Under the pieces are notes generated by a model. The model saw only the letters and a list, made by a program, of their open reading frames with translations. It made no database searches and was not told the DNA's origin. 64,000 nt of DNA from assembly GCF_037893015.1 (NCBI RefSeq), contig NC_133663.1, forward strand, positions 3,671,378 through 3,735,377, written 5' to 3'. This document shows, piece by piece, positions 11,640 through 23,319 of the stretch; positions within the stretch are counted from its first letter, which is position 1; the number at the start of each line of letters is the position of its first letter. Origin of the DNA: Macrotis lagotis. Its lineage: Eukaryota > Chordata > Mammalia > Peramelemorphia > Peramelidae. The position numbers and the translations under genes are program-made.

Positions 11640-12095
11640 GGAATGTCTTTGTTGCCAGCCCAAGTTGGGGATGAGGCTGTGAATGTTGCAGCCAAGCTGC
11701 CAGGACAGTTGAGCCCTTGTTCTGCTTGGAAAGTTGCAGCCTTGCTTTGGGTCCTGGGCTGGGGAGTTGACAGCAGCTGCCTTTGTGGTCAAAGAAACCA
11801 GGCAGACAATGAGGGCCCCGTCCCCCAAAGTGCTGGCTTGACACCGGACACTTTGTCCTTCATCTACATGATCAATGGCCAGCGGGGAGGAGGGGGGAGG
11901 CCACACGAGGAGCCCCAGGCCTGCCCACACAATAGTGGCAAGGCAAGGACTCACAAGAAAAACGTGACCTGGAGAGCCGGGCTTCCCAAACGCTGCCCAC
12001 CTGCCTTGATCTGCCCATTGGGCTAAGCAATCCATTGGGCATTACAATGGAGGGTCTTCATTGTTAGATTGGGATCTCATTTACCACAATGCCCC
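11640..12095. promoter_or_regulatory. Candidate conserved noncoding element rich in SOX-like cores
   Basis: Seven CATTG/CAATG-type cores lie in about 220 bp (near 11,872, 11,928, 12,015, 12,032, 12,044, 12,059-12,065 and 12,086). The flanking text has no repeat similarity. This cluster is seen; enhancer function is inference. Confidence 0.3.
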
Positions 12096-12549
12096 CCCCC
12101 CAACCAGGCTGGGGGTTCTATAGAAGGGGCAGATCAAGGATCCTTCAGGAAGGCATAGGAAGGGGTCCTGGGTGGCATTCAAAGGAAGGTACCAACTCAT
12201 GGTCTCTGGGACCCAAGAACCTCCTGGCAGTTTTGGGAGACTGTGCTTTTGGGATCCAAGGGTGGGTTGATGGACATATTTTCTTCCCCTGGATCCTCCA
12301 ACTTCTTCCTCTCTTTGTGCAAAAATAGATAATCATAGGATGAAGAAGGGAAAGGACCTGCCCTCCTTCCCCCCAGGGAAGAGATCTCAAAGCACAATTA
12401 GAACTACCAGGTTTTGCAAATGACCCCCGAACAGTGGGAGTCAGAGAGCTAGTGGGGAGAGAATAGTGGAAGCCAGAGAGTCTGCATGGATTCGCATCTA
12501 TCATTACTGAGCATGTCAGGGATGGACCCAACACAGGCTCCTGGGCAGG

Positions 12550-12655
12550 ACCAAGGTCATCTTGCCTTTTCCTTGCCATTGGTCCCCTAAACTGGGAGCT
12601 CCTTGAAGGCCTTTTTTGGGGGGCGTAGCTTAGCAAAGAGCCTGGCACAAATTAG
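12550..12655 (+). repeat. Short L2 3'-end remnant
   Basis: ACTGGGAGCTCCTTGAAGGC followed by GCAAAGAGCCTGGCACA fits the terminal part of L2. Confidence 0.5.
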
Positions 12656-12680
12656 CCACAACACTAATTGACTAATTTAT

Positions 12681-13662
12681 TTTTTTAATTTAAATTTATT
12701 TTTATTAAAGATATTATTTGAGTTTTACATTTTCCCCCCAATCTTGCTTCCCTCCCCCAACCCCCCCCAGAAAGCACTCTGTCGGTCTTTACTTTGTTTC
12801 CATGTTGTACCTTGATCCAAATTGGGTGTGATGAGAGAGAAATCATATCCTTAAAGAGAAGAGAAGTCTAAGAGGTGACAAGATCAGACAATAAGCTACC
12901 TGTTTTTTTTTTTCTAAATTAAAGGGAATAGTCCTTGCACTTTGTTCAAACTCCACAGCTCCTTATCTGGATACAGATGGCACTCTCCTTTGCAGACAGC
13001 CCAAAATTGTTCCCAATTGCTGCACTGATGGAATGAGTGAGTCCTTCAAGGTTGAACATCACTCCCATGTTGCTGTGAGGGTGTACGGTGTTTTTCTGGT
13101 TCTGCTCATCTCACTCAGCATTAGTTCATGCAAATCCCTCCAGGTTTCCCTGAAATCCCGTCCCTCCTGGTTTCTAATAGAACGATAGTGTTCCATGACA
13201 TACATAGACCACAGTTTGCTAAGCCATTCTCCAATTAAAGGACATTTACTGGATTTCCAATTCTTTGCCACCATGAACAGGGCTGCTATAAATGTTTTTG
13301 TACAAGAAATGTTTTTACCCTTTTTCCTCATCCCTTCAGGGTATAGACCCAGTAGTGGTATTGCTGGGTCAAAGGGTATGCACATTTTTGTTGCCCTTTG
13401 GGCATAGTTCCAGAAGGGTTGGATGAGTTCACAGCTCCACCAACAGTGTAATAGTGTCCCAGATTTCCCACATCCCTTCCAACAATGATCATTATCCTTC
13501 CTGGTCATACTGGCCAATCTGAGAGGTGTGAGGTGGTACCTCAGAGAAGCTTTAATTTGCATTTCTCTAATAATTAATGATTTAGAGCATTTTTTCATAT
13601 GGCTATGGATTGCTTTGATCTCCTCATCTGTAAATTGCCTTTGCATATCCTTTGACCATTTG
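12681..13662 (-). mobile_element. 5'-truncated L1 LINE (end of ORF2 plus 3' UTR)
   Basis: On the minus strand the open frame at 13,662-13,060 encodes the L1 ORF2 C-terminus. Recognisable pieces are REMQIKASLRYHLTPLRLA, the Cys-Trp motif LLHCWWSCELIQPFW, the segment CIPFDPAIPLLGLYPEGM, and then SKLWSMYVMEHY. A 3' UTR and an A-rich end follow. A 16-bp target-site duplication (one mismatch) flanks it: 12,665-12,680 and 13,663-13,678. It is 5'-truncated, so it is dead. Confidence 0.92.
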
Positions 13663-13839
13663 TAATTGACTAACTTATAATGAGAGAAATGACCAAAAAT
13701 AGAAGAGAGGGCACACACCTCACCAGGGAAGGATCTACACCCAAGCCCAGACCAGGGACAGCAGTCAGCCAATCAGCAAGGACCCACATGTGAGGCAGGC
13801 AGACCATGGGGCTGCAAACTGGGGGCTACAAAAAGGGGC

Positions 13840-14300
13840 AAAGAAGAGCCCCTGCCCTCCAGAAGCTTACAATCCAATGGGGAGACAACAAGCAAATACT
13901 CTGTAAAAATCTGTAGACTGGATACATAGGAAATAGCAAAGAGGGGAAGGCTCCAGAATGATGAGAGATTCCTGGAAAAGAAGATTCTTCAGGTGGACCA
14001 AGGAGGAAGCCAGGAAAGTCAGAAGAGGAGGAGGAGGAGGAAGGAAGCATCCTAGGAGAGGCACAGCCAGAGAGAAGGCCAGGAGTCAGGAGAGAGAGGG
14101 TTGAGGGGAAGGCTGATCCAGGCCAGCATCCACGGAAAAGATGGGGTGTGTCAGAGAACGTGCAAGAAACCTGGGAAGGTTTGAGGGGTGTCAGGAAGGT
14201 TTGAACATTAAACAGAGGATTTTGTATTTAACCTGGAGGTGAGATGGAGCCACTGGAGCTTACTGACCAGGGAGAGGCAGGGCAGCGGAGGTGGCACAGC
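13840..14300 (-). repeat. L2-like remnant (antisense)
   Basis: Phrases such as CTCCAGAAGCTTACAATCCA, AAACAGAGGATTTTGTATTT and AGGTGAGATGGAGCCACTGG belong to an old repeat widespread in marsupials that reads as the reverse of L2-type text. Family assignment is tentative. Confidence 0.45.
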
Positions 14301-14307
14301 AAAGTCG

Positions 14308-14487
14308 TTCTCTCTGTCTCTGTCTCTCTGTCTCTCTCTCCATCTCTCTCTGTCTCTCTGTCTCTCTGTCTCTCTCTCTCTCTCTCTCTGTATGTCTCTC
14401 TCTCTATCTCTCTTTGTCTCCCTATCTCTGTCTCTCTCTTGTCTCTATCTCTCTGTCTGTCTCTTTCTTTCTCCATCTCTTTCTCTG

Positions 14488-14558
<71 letters not shown>

Positions 14559-14653
14559 CTTGGTGTCTCTCTCTCTGTTTCTCTCTCACACACTCTGTTT
14601 CTATCTCTGTCTCTGTCTCTCTCTCTGTCTGTCTCTGTCTCCTTGTCTCTGTC
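14308..14653. repeat. (TCTC/TCTG)n microsatellite, 345 bp
   Basis: CT repeats with GT, AT and CACA interruptions. The overlapping long open frames are low-complexity artefacts. Confidence 0.97.
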
Positions 14654-14990
14654 AGGGAAGGAAGATCTGGCTGACAGCACCCACTCCCATAGGGGACATT
14701 TCCTCTCTTTTCATCTTAGAGAACAGACAGTTAAAAACACAAAAGGCATTTGAACTTGTCTTTTATCCCAGCTGAGTAACCTGGATTAAGACAACAAGGA
14801 AAAAGCCCAGATCTCTATGCTGAGAAATCCTCAGAGACTTGTGTCCCAACTGTACCTGGACAAGGATTCCCTCTCTGACAAATGATTGGTTAGCCTCTAC
14901 TTGCATATCTCTGAGGATGGGCCTCTCACTACTTGAAGTGGACCCTTCCAATTTGGGACAGATCTCAAGGCTAAGAAATTTGTCCTTCAG

Positions 14991-15176
14991 GGTGGCTAGG
15001 TGGCACAGTGGATGGAGCACTGGCCCTGGAGTCAGGAGGACCTGAGTTAAATCCAGCCTCAGACACTTAATCATTATCCAGCTGTGTGATCTTGGCCAAG
15101 TCACCCAACCCCATTGGCTTGAAAAATTCAAAACAAAACAAAACAAAATAAAACTAACCTAAAAAAACAAACAAAC
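14991..15176 (+). repeat. Marsupial tRNA-derived SINE with target-site duplication
   Basis: GGTGGCTAGGTGGCACAGTG head, ACTGGCCCTGGAGTCAGGAG body and an (AAAAC)n-like tail. The 12-bp duplication AGAAATTTGTCC occurs at 14,974-14,985 and 15,177-15,188. Confidence 0.93.
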
Positions 15177-15189
15177 AGAAATTTGTCCC

Positions 15190-16150
15190 AACATCAACAT
15201 CAAAGACACAGCTCCAAGCTCCAGGGTCCAGCAGAACAAACAGTACCCCTCCTCCACTGGACAAGCTGTCCCAGCATCCTTGGGGTATGTGGAGGTGGGG
15301 GCTGGATTTCTCTGTTCCATCTGGAGTATAATCAGAGCCTCCTGACTCTGCTTTGCTGCCTTCTGCCCTGCTCTGTCTGTCTCTGTCTCTGTCTCTCTGT
15401 CAGTTTGTCTCTCCATCCCTACCATCACTTCAAGTCATATCATAAGCAAACCCCATTCACTGTGTCCCTTGTTTCTATAGGTCATGTCCTGGGACGTGGC
15501 TCTAATCCGTTTTTGACCCCTCCCAACCTGCCCTCGGGATTTCATCTCCTGTCTCACCACGCCAGCATCACCTCTCCACTGTTGGCGCCCAGTCACCATG
15601 GCCCTCTCCCTGTTCCTCTCTTGGACGATGCTCCCCCCAGGCCCTGGGCCCGGCCCTAGACCAGGCTCTCTCCTGACTTCCAGCTCCCCGGGGTCCCTCC
15701 CTTGCCCTCAACCATCTTTGGATGAAGACTTTCTTCCCTCCCTCCCTCTCCCACTACCTGCTGGCAACTTCATTGGCTCCCAACCTTCTTTAACAAGGCT
15801 TTGAAATGCACAAAATAAATCCACAGGATTATAAATAGCCAGTCATACTGAAACAGGCACTGTTGTTTTTACAAGTCCACAGGCCCCTGGTTGAGAGCCC
15901 CCACTCCAGTCTCACTCGAGAGACCCCACTTGATTTGCCAGGTTCCTCCTTGCTCCCATCAGAGGACCCGGGGCCCAGCTTGCCTCCTCACAGACCAACA
16001 GAGTCTGCCCCTGGGTCTGAGGGCAAGGCAGGAAACCAAGAAGCCCCCAATCCTGCCAATGGGTGCTCGTCTCTGATGAGAGCAGGCGAGTCTTGTACTG
16101 GGGCAGATGAGCCACTGGAACAACTCTGTGCTGTCATCTGCATTATCGTA
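15190..16150. other. Unannotated stretch
   Basis: Pyrimidine-rich in places, with a short TCTG repeat near 15,375-15,405. A loose AATAAATCC and AAATAGCC A/T patch lies near 15,810-15,840. No gene evidence. Confidence 0.4.
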
Positions 16151-16290
16151 GGAAGACGGGGTGACTTAGTGGACAGAATAGCCTGGCTTCCAGCCCACTT
16201 CTGACCCGTTCTGACTGTGTGACCTTGAACGAGTCACTTGAACACTCTTTGTACTCTTGGCAACTCTCCCAGGCTACAAGGACTGAGGAG
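16150..16290 (+). repeat. Diverged SINE (MIR or marsupial type)
   Basis: GGGGTGACTTAGTGGACAGA head and CTGTGTGACCTTGAACGAGT body match the SINE layout, strongly diverged. Confidence 0.6.
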
Positions 16291-16424
16291 GTGCTCCCCT
16301 GAATAGGTGGGGGGATGTCTTTACCTGCTCCCTACGATTAAGTCCTCCAGGTCTGACTCACTTTCCCCAAAACAAAATATATCAACAAAATGTTGACAGG
16401 AGAAGAGAAGAGGTGGGTTTGTTT

Positions 16425-16760
16425 CAACGGTCACGGGGAGTCGCCATGGCAGAGGAAGCATGCGGCCTCTGAGAGCAGCCTAGTGGCTTAGCCCGGCCGA
16501 GTAAACATCTGCCACTCGGGATCACAACCCCCCTTCTGTGTACAGAGGGTGTTAGGCCCGACTCCGCCAAGTCGCACTTCATGGCGACAAAGGGCACAAA
16601 GCCGCCATCTCGTGCTGGTCAACAACATTCCAGCGGTGAAGACGCTGGCTCAATATTTGCCAAGCCCCGGACTAGCTGGCCCGCCTCACTCTGTTGACTT
16701 AACTTCATCAATTATCAGAGAGAAACCGGATTGACCGGCCGCCATGTCCTCCCCAGAGGA
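16425..16760. promoter_or_regulatory. Candidate conserved noncoding element, CpG-retaining
   Basis: About 330 bp without repeat similarity, rich in CpG for this window, with AGTCGCCATGGC near 16,439, TCATGGCGACAAAGGG near 16,579, GCTCAATATTTGCC near 16,649 and TCATCAATTATCAG near 16,707. The mix of retained CpG and A/T cores suggests constraint; untested. Confidence 0.3.
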
Positions 16761-17264
16761 CCGTCCACGAGGATATCCTTGGCATGAGATTAGCCCGTGT
16801 ATGAGATGGGGGGAGGGGCTGGTGGCTGCACTGGCCCCCAGCCCTCACCAGGCCCTCATCACTCTCACCCATCCCCCAGATACTGCCAAAGGAACGGGTG
16901 GGGGCACGGGGGCCGTCCTCTCAAGCCAGTGCAAAGCTGTTAACAATTGGACGAAGGAAGCAGGCTCTTCTCAAATAAAACCAGACTTTTCCAAGGGGTT
17001 TGGACTTGACTCTCCCTCCAAGTCATATCGGGACTGGGTGTATGATGGGGTGGGGGCTTAGGCTTGCTCTTCTTGGCCCTTGGGAGGATGCGGACTGTTA
17101 CAATACTAGAGATCAGTGAGCTCCATCAGGGTTTAGAAGACTGGTTCCAACCCCTGGCATCTGGGAAAATGTGGGCTGGGGGCCTCTTGCTCCCCAACCC
17201 AGGTAGTGTCCTGTGGCCGGGAAAGGGAATGAAAAAGATGGAAGGAGGTTTGAATATCTCCAAT

Positions 17265-17520
17265 AATAATGAAGGTAATAATAAAAATAGCTAACATTTA
17301 CATAGCACTCCTGTGACTCAGTTACTATGCTGAGCACCCTACAATTATTCTTTCATTTGATGCTCATGGCAACTATGGGAGGTAGAAGCTGTTGGTAATC
17401 CCTTATTACAGATGAGGAAACTGAGGTCAGCAGGATGGAGTGACCAGGCCTTGAATTCAAGTCCTCCTGAATCCAGGCCCAGCAATCTGGCCCCTGCATC
17501 ACCTAGCTGCCTCCAACTGT
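17265..17520 (-). repeat. MIR-like remnant
   Basis: Contains TTACAGATGAGGAAACTGAG and TTGAATTCAAGTCCTCCTGA, then CCTGCATCACCTAGCTGCCT: the reverse complement order of a MIR/SINE. Confidence 0.7.
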
Positions 17521-17524
17521 GCTT

Positions 17525-18940
17525 CAGAAAGACAAAGAGAATGCTGCCCCCGTGTCAGGGGAGGTGACTGGGTCCTCTCAGAGTCCAGTGCATGTTGACC
17601 TTTGGGCCATTGGCATCAATCATCAAGGCTAGCCCGGGTCCTTGCAGATGGGCCCCCCCCAGCCCTTCCATCTTCACAGAGCCCAAGGGAGCCCCCAATT
17701 CCCCCAATCTGAAGTGGATCAAGGCTCCCTGAGGCTCCTCTCACAGAGATTTCGGGACCACCTCCTCCCCCTGCCTGGGAAGGACAAAGCCTTCCCCCCC
17801 GCCCGCCCCCCCGCTACTGGAGAAAGGCCTTTTCTTCCCCTTGCTAAGGGAGGTCTCCGATGCTAAGATACCATTCTGTTGATCAAAACTCCAGTCTTGC
17901 TCCCCCCCACCCCCCTCCATGCTCCCCCACCCCACTCCTGCTCCTCTGCTTTTTGGGAATGAAAGGCTGGAGCCTGGCTTCTGCTCAGAGCCAGTGGGAG
18001 AGAAGAAAGGCCAGCCCAGGGAACAATCTATGGGGAGGGGAGGCAAGGGAGGCCAGGCCAGGGCAGGCCAGGGGCCGGTCAGCCTGGCAACCGATGCTCC
18101 TGCTGCCTCTCAATCACTAGGGAGGGACTGTTTGCCCAAAGGATGAGTGGGTCAGCCCTCAGGTGTCACCTGCTGAACTTCCAGTCATGAATATTCCCCT
18201 AATCCTTTCCATCAAGAGCCCTTTTCATGAGAAATCTGGACCCCACTCATAGTTATCAGGGAGGGGGCTGCTCACTGACCTCCCCTTTTCTCTGATCTCC
18301 CTTCCCCCAGTCCTTCACTGACACATGGATCATCTTCTTGGGCTCATTCCCAAGGTCCTGGCTTCCTCACTCCCTACTGGTCACCTCCCCTGCTCAGGAC
18401 AGGCTTAGTGACCAGTATTCATCCAGCAAGAGAGAAATGTAGAAGCCTATGGGTGGGTCAGAGTGAGTTCACTGACTGATGGAGTTTCCATCAACAATGG
18501 CCCAGAAGGAGACTTTGGGCTGTTCCAGACAACTTCCTCCATTTTGGTTCAGGTCCCCTCTCCCCTTTTTCTAGACATTCAGTCTCCCTTGGCCCTCCAC
18601 CCCCACTGCTATATCTGAAGACTTGGATCTACAGTTTCATTGTATTACAGATGTAGGGGGAAGGGGCTTCAATGGCCACCGTGTCCACCCCATCATTTTA
18701 CAGAGTCCTCTGACTGCATGTGGAGAGCCCCTGAAAACCCACAGGTGATTGACCTCCTCTGCTCCCATGGCCTTCATTCATGGAACCACCCTCTCCAAGG
18801 CACCAGTGGTTGCTTCATCCTCAAGCCTTGGGGTCTGTTCTTAATCCTTAGCAACCTCTCAACAAGTTGGACCATATGCCCCCCCCACACGTACACACAT
18901 TTACCTATATAATCCATATATCTATGTATACATCCACACA
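17525..18940. other. Unannotated stretch
   Basis: C- and G-homopolymer rich around 17,640-17,940. No exon or clear transposon recognised. Confidence 0.4.
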
Positions 18941-18949
18941 CTCATACAT

Positions 18950-19195
18950 TATATTCATCATCTCCCCTCTTCCTATTGAGGACACCAGACTCCTGCCAAT
19001 CACCCCAGCTTCCAGCTTAGGCATCAGCTTTCATTCTCCCCCTTCCCTTTCTCTCTTCTCATACAGCCCCCACCTTATTTCAAGATCATAATACTCCCAC
19101 CTGAATTATGACAAGAATTGTCTCCCTGCAGGGCATCCCCCCCTACCTCCCCTGCCTCTGGTCTCTCTCCTCCCTAGTCAGCCTCCCTATTGATG
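18950..19195 (+). repeat. L2-like 3'-region remnant
   Basis: The order of CTTCCTATTGAGGACACCAG, CCCCAGCTTCCAGCTTAGGC and CACCTGAATTATGACAAGAA resembles L2 text (date-and-time style variable segments). Diverged. Confidence 0.4.
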
Positions 19196-19512
19196 CCAAA
19201 GTGATGATGATGATGATGATGATTGACCTTCATTATCAAAGACCAAGACATCGGGGAGGTGCCACCAAGACAAGCACATGGATTGGATTTGAGTGAGAGG
19301 GGCTGTGCTAATCTCACTTTCTCCTCCCGAGTCATCTGGGTCCACTGGTCAGATAGTAATCAGTTCCACTGGATGTGGCCCTGGATGTGAGGCAGTCACA
19401 ATTAAGTGACTTGCCCAAGGTCACACAGCTAATAACAATGTGGCCAAATTCAAACTCGGTCCTCCTGACTCCAAAGCCAGGGCTCTACCCACTGTGCCAA
19501 CTAGCTGCCCAA
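19196..19512 (-). repeat. Composite marsupial SINE
   Basis: Begins near a (GAT)n at 19,201-19,223 with ACCTTCATTATCAAAGACCA, a TTTGAGTGAGAGGGGCTGTG segment and TCACTTTCTCCTCC. It then enters the reversed tRNA-derived SINE (AAGTGACTTGCCCAAGGTCA to TGTGCCAACTAGCTGCCC). The same layout recurs in the opposite orientation at about 34,455. Confidence 0.8.
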
Positions 19513-19892
19513 ATGCCTACAAAGAGCTATCTAGGAAGCTTAGGTCTTTATAGTTTTCTTCCAAAATCTCACATCTCCACATAAGAAAAAAAGTGCCAGC
19601 AGACAGGAATTTTTCCCCTCTCTGACAGTCACCAGCTGATGTGAAGCTCTGGCTGAGCCAGCTTCTTCAGCCTCTTCAGGTGGCCCTTTCCTGGCTGGCA
19701 TCCTGAGGAGATCAGAGGAGTGTAGAGAGCCGCAGGATGCCTCTTCTCTCTTCTCCTTCTGGGGTATGGATTAGTGGAAGTGTCCCGAGGATCTTGGGAA
19801 TTTTTCAGAAATATCCCTCCAGACTCAGCTCTTGGTCAACCAAGAAAATGGTCACTTAATTTTAGGGCATTATTTTTCTATGAGAAATATCA

Positions 19893-20061
19893 CCAGGGTG
19901 GCTAGGTGGTGCAGTGGATAGAGCACTGGCCCTGGAGTCAGAAGGACTTGAATTCAAATCCAGCCTCAGACACTTAATAATTACCTAGCTGTGTGGCCTT
20001 GGGTAAGCCACTTAGCCCCATCACCTTGCAAAAACTAACAAATAAAAATAAAAATAAAAAA
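19893..20061 (+). repeat. Marsupial tRNA-derived SINE with target-site duplication
   Basis: Near-full head GGTGGCTAGGTGGTGCAGTG and tail CACCTTGCAAAAACTAACAA with (AAAAT)n. The 10-bp duplication AGAAATATCA is at 19,883-19,892 and 20,062-20,071. The CTTGCAAAAA tail style is why an Australidelphian host is suggested. Confidence 0.92.
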
Positions 20062-20599
20062 AGAAATATCATCCACTGACAACCTTGCCATGGGCCACCT
20101 GGATGCTCAAAGTTCTATTTTTTCTTTTCTTTTGAAGGAATGCTGATGGGCAGTCATTGTCCCAGGAACACCCTGTTCTCCTGGAGTTAAACTTGTTCTC
20201 CATCAGACCAGTCCTGCCCAAACCTGGATACCCTAAACCTGTAATTGCAGCGGTAGGTGTTGGGGGTACAAGGGGTTGGAGTGTTAGTATGGAATGGAAG
20301 ATGAAGAGGACTGAGTCCTGTAATATACCTTTAATTGAACAGACTTTTCCTGGGTTCAGCAGAGGCTGGTCCCCTTGGAACATACACTGAGGGTACCCCC
20401 CCTTAGCAGTTGGGTTTGAGTAGGTGGTCAGGCTAAGGCTAGTTTGTCCTAGGAGTCTGGGGGTGGCTCCCAGCCTCACCAGAGTCTGAATGACAAGATT
20501 TGTGAGTGGAATCCAAGCCCTCTTGGCCCAGTTGGCCAGTTAGGACAGTACATGATAGATAATGGATGGGGTTCCAGGCCTAGAGTCTGAAGGGGTGGG

Positions 20600-20745
20600 T
20601 TAGAGCTCAGTCTCACATATTTTCTGGACAAGACCCTCCATCTCTTTGTGCCTGTTTGCTCACTTGTAAAATGAAGGGTTCTAGTCCTATGGCCTTTAAA
20701 GCCCCTTCTATTTTTAGGTCTATGATGTAATGAAGAATATAATTA
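20600..20745 (+). repeat. MIR-like remnant
   Basis: AGAGCTCAGTCTCACATATT then GACAAGACCCTCCATCTCTT, TCACTTGTAAAATGAAGGGT and a tail. MIR 3' layout, diverged. Confidence 0.55.
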
Positions 20746-21379
20746 AGTTCAGGGTCAAAAACCACAAAACTTGGTCAGGGCTCCTCAAAAAAAAGTCCTT
20801 GGATAATGGTCGATAGTTATGGATAAGTTCCTGCTCTTGAGGGGCTAAAGGTGTCTACCTGGGAGAACAGTGGGTACATATGGAGGTGACAAAAGAGATC
20901 AGGAAGGAGGTGGGGAGGCCCTGGCAGTTGTGGAAGGACCACAAGGGCCCATGTGGGGTTCTGTTCTCTTGAGACATAGCTGAGGCTCCAATTGGTGGCC
21001 AGCGCATTTTTATGACTTCCATGAAGACTGGAGCCAAGCTGATTGCTGTGAGCCACTGGACGACTTCTCTGCGCCCATCGTTGTGATGCTACTACCGAGG
21101 TGGCCCGACTCCACTGCGGCCTCTGCAGCAACAGTGTTCTTTCTGCTTAGCTGCCTCCAGACAAAGTCTCCATTAACTCCCCAACCTGCAAGAAAATGAT
21201 GGGAAACAAAAGCAGGCCCAATGTCCTCCTCTCCCCCTACAAGGCTGGAAACAAATGGTACAGGGATGAGGTCAGAAAGGAATCATGTGCCGACCATACC
21301 CTGCATTCATTTACCTACCTCAGAGCCCATTCAACGCCAGGCCTGGGCCAGGGAACAAGAGAGGCTGTAAAGCAGAAGG

Positions 21380-21785
21380 AGGTTTCGGGGCCGAGCTCCA
21401 TTTGGAGGTTTGACAGGCCTTTGCCGGCCTCCGCCTTCTTTGTGTCTCCCACATAATAGAGCAGCACAAACTGAGCAGCCCACGGCCTGTGGTCGAGCCC
21501 TCGGACAGAGCCTCCCTTTGCAAATGCTAATGGTATTGTAACATCCTGTCAACGGGGGACACAAAAAAGGGGTTGATTTTCACATGAACCAGAACAGGCC
21601 CATTGACACGGGTCTGTGGCCAACGTGTAGCATCAACACATCAAAAGCTGGGGCCAATCATACAGTATATGGCAGGGAGAACGTGACAATTAGGGTCCCG
21701 AAGAAAGGGAACATGGCCAGTAGTCGCCTCATTACACAGAGACAGTCAAGGAAAACGGAGCAGTTGGGAAGTTAATGGCAGAAGA
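21380..21785. promoter_or_regulatory. Candidate conserved noncoding element with POU-like motif
   Basis: Repeat-free block containing TTTGCAAATGCTAAT at 21,517-21,531, GCCTTTGCCGGCCTCC near 21,417, AATCATACAGTATATGG near 21,656 and several CpGs. No ORF with splice support. Enhancer role is inference. Confidence 0.3.
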
Positions 21786-22439
21786 CCACTCACCCGGGGC
21801 TGGGGATCCTGGAAAATGTGGGCAATCCCCAGAAGTCAAGTGAAAGGATATTTACTGAGCACTCCCATTGCCCCACAGCCTGGGGAGATGAAAAAAGGCC
21901 CAAAATAAAGCAACAAATAATCAAATGAGTCCCTTTGCTCAAGGCATTCACAAACTGCTCTGTAAAACTGGGGAGGGTCTCAGGGGGAGGAGCAGCAGAG
22001 GAGAGAGTATGTCGCTGAATCTGGTGGATCCATGGCTCTGATGTCAATTCTACCGAGACTCATTTGGAAGACAGATCCAGAACTTCTGGGTGCCCATGGA
22101 GAAACTGCTGCTTGGGAAACTTGGAATCACAGAATAACAGATTTTCCCTCAGAACTGGGAGTCTCAGCAGTCACTGGCCCGGTCCAGCCCGGACAGTGTC
22201 TGAGCATCTGTAAGGGACGTCCTCCAGCAGCTGTGTAAAGGCTCCAATGAGGGGAGGACTCCCTGCCTCCTGAGCCTCTTTGAATCTGCTTTCAGACACG
22301 TCTAGGAGGCTTTTCCTTCTCTGAAAGGTCCATCCCTCACATTTATGCTAATCTCTCTTCTCCAAACCTGCAGATGTAGGACAACAGCTATCATGGGCCC
22401 GCTGTCTTCTCTTCCCCAAGATAAACATCTTCAAGGTCT

Positions 22440-22560
22440 TCTGTTTCCCCTGCACCTCTGACAAGCAGGGCTAAGTGATTTGTCCAGGTTCACACTGTTA
22501 GTAAATGTTTGAGGTCATTCTTGAATCAGATCCTTCTCATGCCATCTACTCTTAAGCCTA
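22440..22560 (-). repeat. Short SINE/MIR-like remnant
   Basis: AAGTGATTTGTCCAGGTTCA followed by TTGAATCAGATCCTTCT reads as a reversed SINE core. Confidence 0.5.
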
Positions 22561-22906
22561 TATTATGGTTCTGCAGGATCCCACCTTTCTGATAGAATTT
22601 TGTTCTAATTACATGAAGCAGCACCATTAACAATGGGAACCACAATTTGTACCATTCTCTTTACTCAAAATATCCATTTTCTCTGGATTCTCCCCTCTCT
22701 GAAGCAGTAGCTAGCACCTCCAAGCCAACAAATTTCAAATTCAGCTTATCCCTTTTCCTGAACCCTGCTTCACACTCCTGACTCTTGGCCATCACGTTTG
22801 CCAACTCCACCAGCCCTTTGCTTCTTTCCATCAATTAATTGTTAGCCAGTCACATGATTCTACTGTTGCCCTGTCCTAATAGAGGATTATTAATAATCAT
22901 TATGAA

Positions 22907-23075
22907 TAGGGGCAGCTAGGTGGAATTGGGGCAGTGGATAGAGCACTGGCCCTGGAGTCAGGAGGACCCGAGTTCAAATCCAGCCTCAGACACCTAATAA
23001 CTGTCTAGCTTTGTGACCTTGGGCAAGTCACTTAACCCCATTGTCTTAACTAAATAAAAACAATTTAAAAATAAT
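22907..23075 (+). repeat. Marsupial tRNA-derived SINE
   Basis: GGGGCAGCTAGGTGG head, a small insertion (AATTGGG), GGAGTCAGGAGGACCCGAGT and GTGACCTTGGGCAAGTCACT, then an A-rich tail. Confidence 0.92.
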
Positions 23076-23084
23076 TATTGTCAA

Positions 23085-23312
23085 TAATCATAGCTAGCAT
23101 TCACCCAGTCTTTTGGGTTTGCAAAGCACCTCCCATAGGCTATTGGCCCTCCCAACTCTATTAGGCAGGTTCCATCATCACTCCCCACTCAATGGATGAA
23201 GAAACTGGGATCAACAGTTTAAGCTCACCCAGCTAGGAAGTCTGTGAGGCAGGATGCAAACTGGAGTCTTCCTGACTCTGGGCTCCATTCACTGAACCAT
23301 CCAGCTGTCTTT
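23085..23312 (-). repeat. MIR-like remnant
   Basis: Text CAATGGATGAAGAAACTGGG then TCACCCAGCTAGGAAGTC and GCAAACTGGAGTCTTCCTGA to CCATCCAGCTGTCT is reversed MIR. Confidence 0.65.
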
Positions 23313-23319
23313 GTTCCCC

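Noticed and set aside
13059..13772. 237-residue minus-strand open frame
   Set aside because: Encodes the L1 ORF2 C-terminus (REMQIKASLRYHLTPLRLA and LHCWW motifs) within a flanked L1 insertion; not a host gene.
14228..14775. Similar Arg/Glu-rich and Ser/Leu-rich frames
   Set aside because: Translations of the TCTC/TCTG microsatellite.
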